Source of the DNA: Pseudomonadota bacterium
GTDB taxonomy: Bacteria; Myxococcota_A; UBA796; SXON01
DNA length: 64,000 nt
Direction: 5' to 3'
Assembly (NCBI GenBank): GCA_030685065.1
Contig: JAUXQH010000058.1
Span: 1 to 64,000 of the forward strand
A model generated the notes under the pieces. The model was not told the DNA's origin. It did not search any database and saw only the letters and a program-made list of their open reading frames with translations. Each line of letters begins with the position of its first letter. The first letter of the stretch is position 1. Shown in pieces: positions 61,776 to 64,000 of the stretch. The position numbers were made by a program, and so were the translations under genes.

Positions 61776-64000
61776 TCACGCCGCCTCCGCCCTCGGCTCC
61801 GCCTTCGCCCCGACCCGCGCCAACCCGACGGCAAGCACCGCCGCGACGCCGTACGCCGCGAGCGCGACGCCGTAGGCGAACGTGTAGCCATACAACCGCG
61901 CGATGACGACGGTGGCGAGGCTGGCGAGCACCGACATCCAGCCGTTGATCGCCCAGGCCCACGGGATGGCCGGGGCGGCGGTGGCGCCGACCGAGCGGAG
62001 CGCGAGCGGGAACGGGGCGCCCATGATGAAGCCGAGCGGGAAGATGACGACGAAGGTGAGCGCCGCGCGGACGGCGATCGGGGCGCCGAGGGCCACCGCG
62101 GCGAGGGCCGGGGGCGCGAACACGCCGCAGACGAGCCCGAGCCCGAGCACCCCGAAGAGCACCTTTCGGAGGCGACGGGCGGCGACGATCCCCTCCCCCG
62201 CGCTGTCGCCAGCGAGGAAGACGCTGCCGAGGCCGGAGCCGAGCAACATCGCGAGGACGACGATGGTGATCGCGTAGGTGGGATGGCCCACGAACAACAC
62301 GAGCTGGTGGATGAGCACGGTCTCGAGGGCGAGGTAGCCGTAGCCGAGGCACGCGACGTAGGCGAGCAGCCGACCGGTGCCGACGACTCCGCGCACCTCC
62401 GTGCGGCCCCGGAGTGCCCACGGCAGCGCGACGAACACGCCGCCCGCCGCGAAGACGAACGCGAACTGCACGAACACGGAGAGGTAGATCGTCGCGAGCG
62501 GATCATCTTCGGCGCTGGCGGACGGCCCGAGCGGCGTGGCGAGGTCGGCGGCCTTGCCGAAGATGCGGCGGACGTCGCTCCAAGTGTCGACGTAGGGGCG
62601 ATCATCGGTCATGGCGCGCTCGGACATGAGCTTCTTCCACGCCTTCGGGGCCGACTCCTGGTCGATCGGCCAGGCGAGCGCGGCCTGGCTGTACCCGGGA
62701 AGGGCGGCCACGAGCTGGGCGCGCTCCTCGGGGGTCCACGCGCGGGGGCGCACCAGGATGACCTGGCTGCGGCCGGTCACCCAGGCCACCGCCTGCCAGG
62801 GCTTGTCCACACCGCGGGCCGAGAGCGCGGCGGACGCGGAGCGCGCGAGCGCCTCCGTCTGGGAGCCGCGGCCGAACGAGATGACGCCGTCGGGCTCGAG
62901 GTGGTCGAGGTAGGTGCCGAAAGCGTCCCGCGTCTCGAGGAGCGCGGGCGACCAGGTGTTGGCGAGCAGGCCGGCGGCGGACCAGAGGTTCGCGTGGACC
63001 ATCTGGATCAGGCGGTACTTGTCCGGCGACGAGAGGATGGCGGCGCGGGCGTCGAGATGGACGCGGCGCACCGTGCCGTCGGCGTACGGGTTGACCGGGG
63101 AGCCCGCGAAGCGCTCGGCGACCACGCGGAAGATGGCCGACTCCAGATCGATGGCCTCGATGTCGGTGAACCCGGCGGACCGCGCGACCGCGACCTCGGG
63201 GCCGGCCGACGCGGCGAGGATGGCGACCTTGCCCGAGGGCTCGATGACGTCGTAAGCCAGGCGACGGTTGGCCTGCACGGTCAGGCGCTTCAGATCCGCC
63301 TCGGACATCGGCACGGCGGACGCCGACGTGTTGTCGAGGAGGACGAGGGTCTCCTCCTTCGTCTCGTGCACCGCGAGCCGCACGAGCGGCGTCCACTCGG
63401 TGTAGGTGACGCGGTCCTCCGAGAAGCCGACGGTGCGGACCACCTTGAGCACATCGCCCGAGAGCCCGGCGACGGAGAGCGCGACGGAGCCCGCGATCAG
63501 CGCGACGGAGAGGCCCATCCCCAGCCGATCGGAGCGGTCGGCGCCGAACGAGATCACCGCGCCGACGCCCGCGAGCGCCGCGACGACGAAGGCGACGTCG
63601 GGGCCGGCGAGCACGCTCAACACGGGGAGGAACAGCACCGCGGCGAGCGCCCCGCCCACCAGGTCGGCCCCGTAGAGCACGCCGATGTGCTGGCGGAGGC
63701 GCTGGAACACGCCCGCGAACGCGAGGCCCGCGAACGCGAACGGGACCGCGAGGACGGGCAGGAGCGCCGCGAACCACCCCTGGTGGAGCAGCTCGGCCTT
63801 GTTGGCGGAGGTGTCCTGGTAGGTGGTGAGCAGGCCCTCGGGGATCTGGAGCACGGGGAAGTGCAGCACCGCGAGCACCGCGAACACGGTGGAGACGCCG
63901 AGCCCGAGGCCGATCCAACCGAGGCGGCGCAAGAGGCCGCGCTCGGGCACGAGCGAGGGCCAGAGATGCTGCGCGACGGCGCCCACGCCGGTGCCGAGGA
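61776..64000 (-). CDS. Polytopic membrane protein with spermidine-synthase-like domain (5' end cut by window)
   Basis: The frame is open to the right edge (no stop up to 64000), so 735 or more residues are seen and the N-terminus is missing. Layout: several membrane segments (GWIGLGLGVSTVFAVLAVL, FAALLPVLAVPFAFAGLAFA, GGALAAVLFLPVLSVLAG), a central soluble domain resembling polyamine aminopropyltransferases (VGFSEDRVTYTEWTPLVRLAV, LAYDVIEPSGKVAILAASAGPEV, FTDIEAIDLESAIFRVV), then about seven more segments. The usual GGGDG loop of true spermidine synthases reads AASAGPE here, so the methyltransferase-type site looks altered and polyamine synthesis is not assured. Family of membrane-fused spermidine synthase-like proteins; function unknown. 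Convergent with the Ig-repeat gene. Confidence 0.75.
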   Translation of the reverse strand, partial: LGTGVGAVAQHLWPSLVPERGLLRRLGWIGLGLGVSTVFAVLAVLHFPVLQIPEGLLTTYQDTSANKAELLHQGWFAALLPVLAVPFAFAGLAFAGVFQRLRQHIGVLYGADLVGGALAAVLFLPVLSVLAGPDVAFVVAALAGVGAVISFGADRSDRLGMGLSVALIAGSVALSVAGLSGDVLKVVRTVGFSEDRVTYTEWTPLVRLAVHETKEETLVLLDNTSASAVPMSEADLKRLTVQANRRLAYDVIEPSGKVAILAASAGPEVAVARSAGFTDIEAIDLESAIFRVVAERFAGSPVNPYADGTVRRVHLDARAAILSSPDKYRLIQMVHANLWSAAGLLANTWSPALLETRDAFGTYLDHLEPDGVISFGRGSQTEALARSASAALSARGVDKPWQAVAWVTGRSQVILVRPRAWTPEERAQLVAALPGYSQAALAWPIDQESAPKAWKKLMSERAMTDDRPYVDTWSDVRRIFGKAADLATPLGPSASAEDDPLATIYLSVFVQFAFVFAAGGVFVALPWALRGRTEVRGVVGTGRLLAYVACLGYGYLALETVLIHQLVLFVGHPTYAITIVVLAMLLGSGLGSVFLAGDSAGEGIVAARRLRKVLFGVLGLGLVCGVFAPPALAAVALGAPIAVRAALTFVVIFPLGFIMGAPFPLALRSVGATAAPAIPWAWAINGWMSVLASLATVVIARLYGYTFAYGVALAAYGVAAVLAVGLARVGAKAEPRAEAA

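Overview
The window is very GC-rich, almost wall-to-wall coding DNA from a Gram-negative bacterium, most likely a myxobacterium-like deltaproteobacterium (Myxococcota). The clues are outer-membrane beta-barrels and lipoproteins, DCDD-type (MopE-like) metal-binding repeats, a PEGA-domain protein, PP2C and enhancer-binding-type signalling proteins, CotH-like and Ig-repeat surface proteins, frequent GTG/TTG starts and many 1- or 4-nt gene overlaps. The lineage is inferred, not proven. I saw no rRNA, tRNA, CRISPR array, prophage or insertion sequence.

Layout. 1-4.7 kb: a cut PEGA protein, a degenerate phosphoglucose-isomerase homologue, and a YfgM-like/BamB-like envelope pair. 4.7-10.8 kb: a MopE-type lipoprotein, an EF-hand protein, nth, a beta-barrel protein, and a translation cluster read leftwards as rbfA-truB-rplS-yraN. 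10.9-18.1 kb: unknown proteins including a tandem paralogous pair, then an HD-domain phosphohydrolase divergent from a PP2C phosphatase with an unusual N-terminal half. 18.1-26.6 kb: a homocysteine methyltransferase/MTHFR fusion, a histone-deacetylase-fold protein with an extra C-terminal domain, an FAD lipoprotein and two tandem GT-C-like membrane proteins. 26.6-31.5 kb: a palindromic repeat, then rsmB-mutS-xerD read leftwards. 31.5-40.9 kb: a condensation-like acyltransferase, a glutathione transferase, aconitase, a CotH lipoprotein, an aldehyde dehydrogenase and gltX.

41-52.9 kb holds the most coherent metabolic group. Two GABA-transaminase-like aminotransferases, the second fused to a large GNAT-like domain, are translationally coupled to an acetylpolyamine-amidohydrolase-like deacetylase. 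A free-standing paralogue of the GNAT-like domain, a PuuB-like FAD oxidase and a further GNAT enzyme lie nearby, and an aldehyde dehydrogenase lies about 2.4 kb upstream. Together they could catalyse an acetyl-protected diamine-to-GABA-to-succinate-semialdehyde route; this is inference.

52.9-58.05 kb is a four-gene signalling operon, read leftwards: a small unknown protein, a sigma54-type response regulator, a TPR histidine kinase and a lone receiver protein. At 58.1 kb is a redoxin lipoprotein whose frame is interrupted by one TGA exactly where a CxxC cysteine belongs, followed by a perfect hairpin: a strong candidate selenoprotein (UxxC). The window closes with an Ig-repeat/beta-barrel surface protein and a membrane protein related to spermidine synthases, cut by the right edge.
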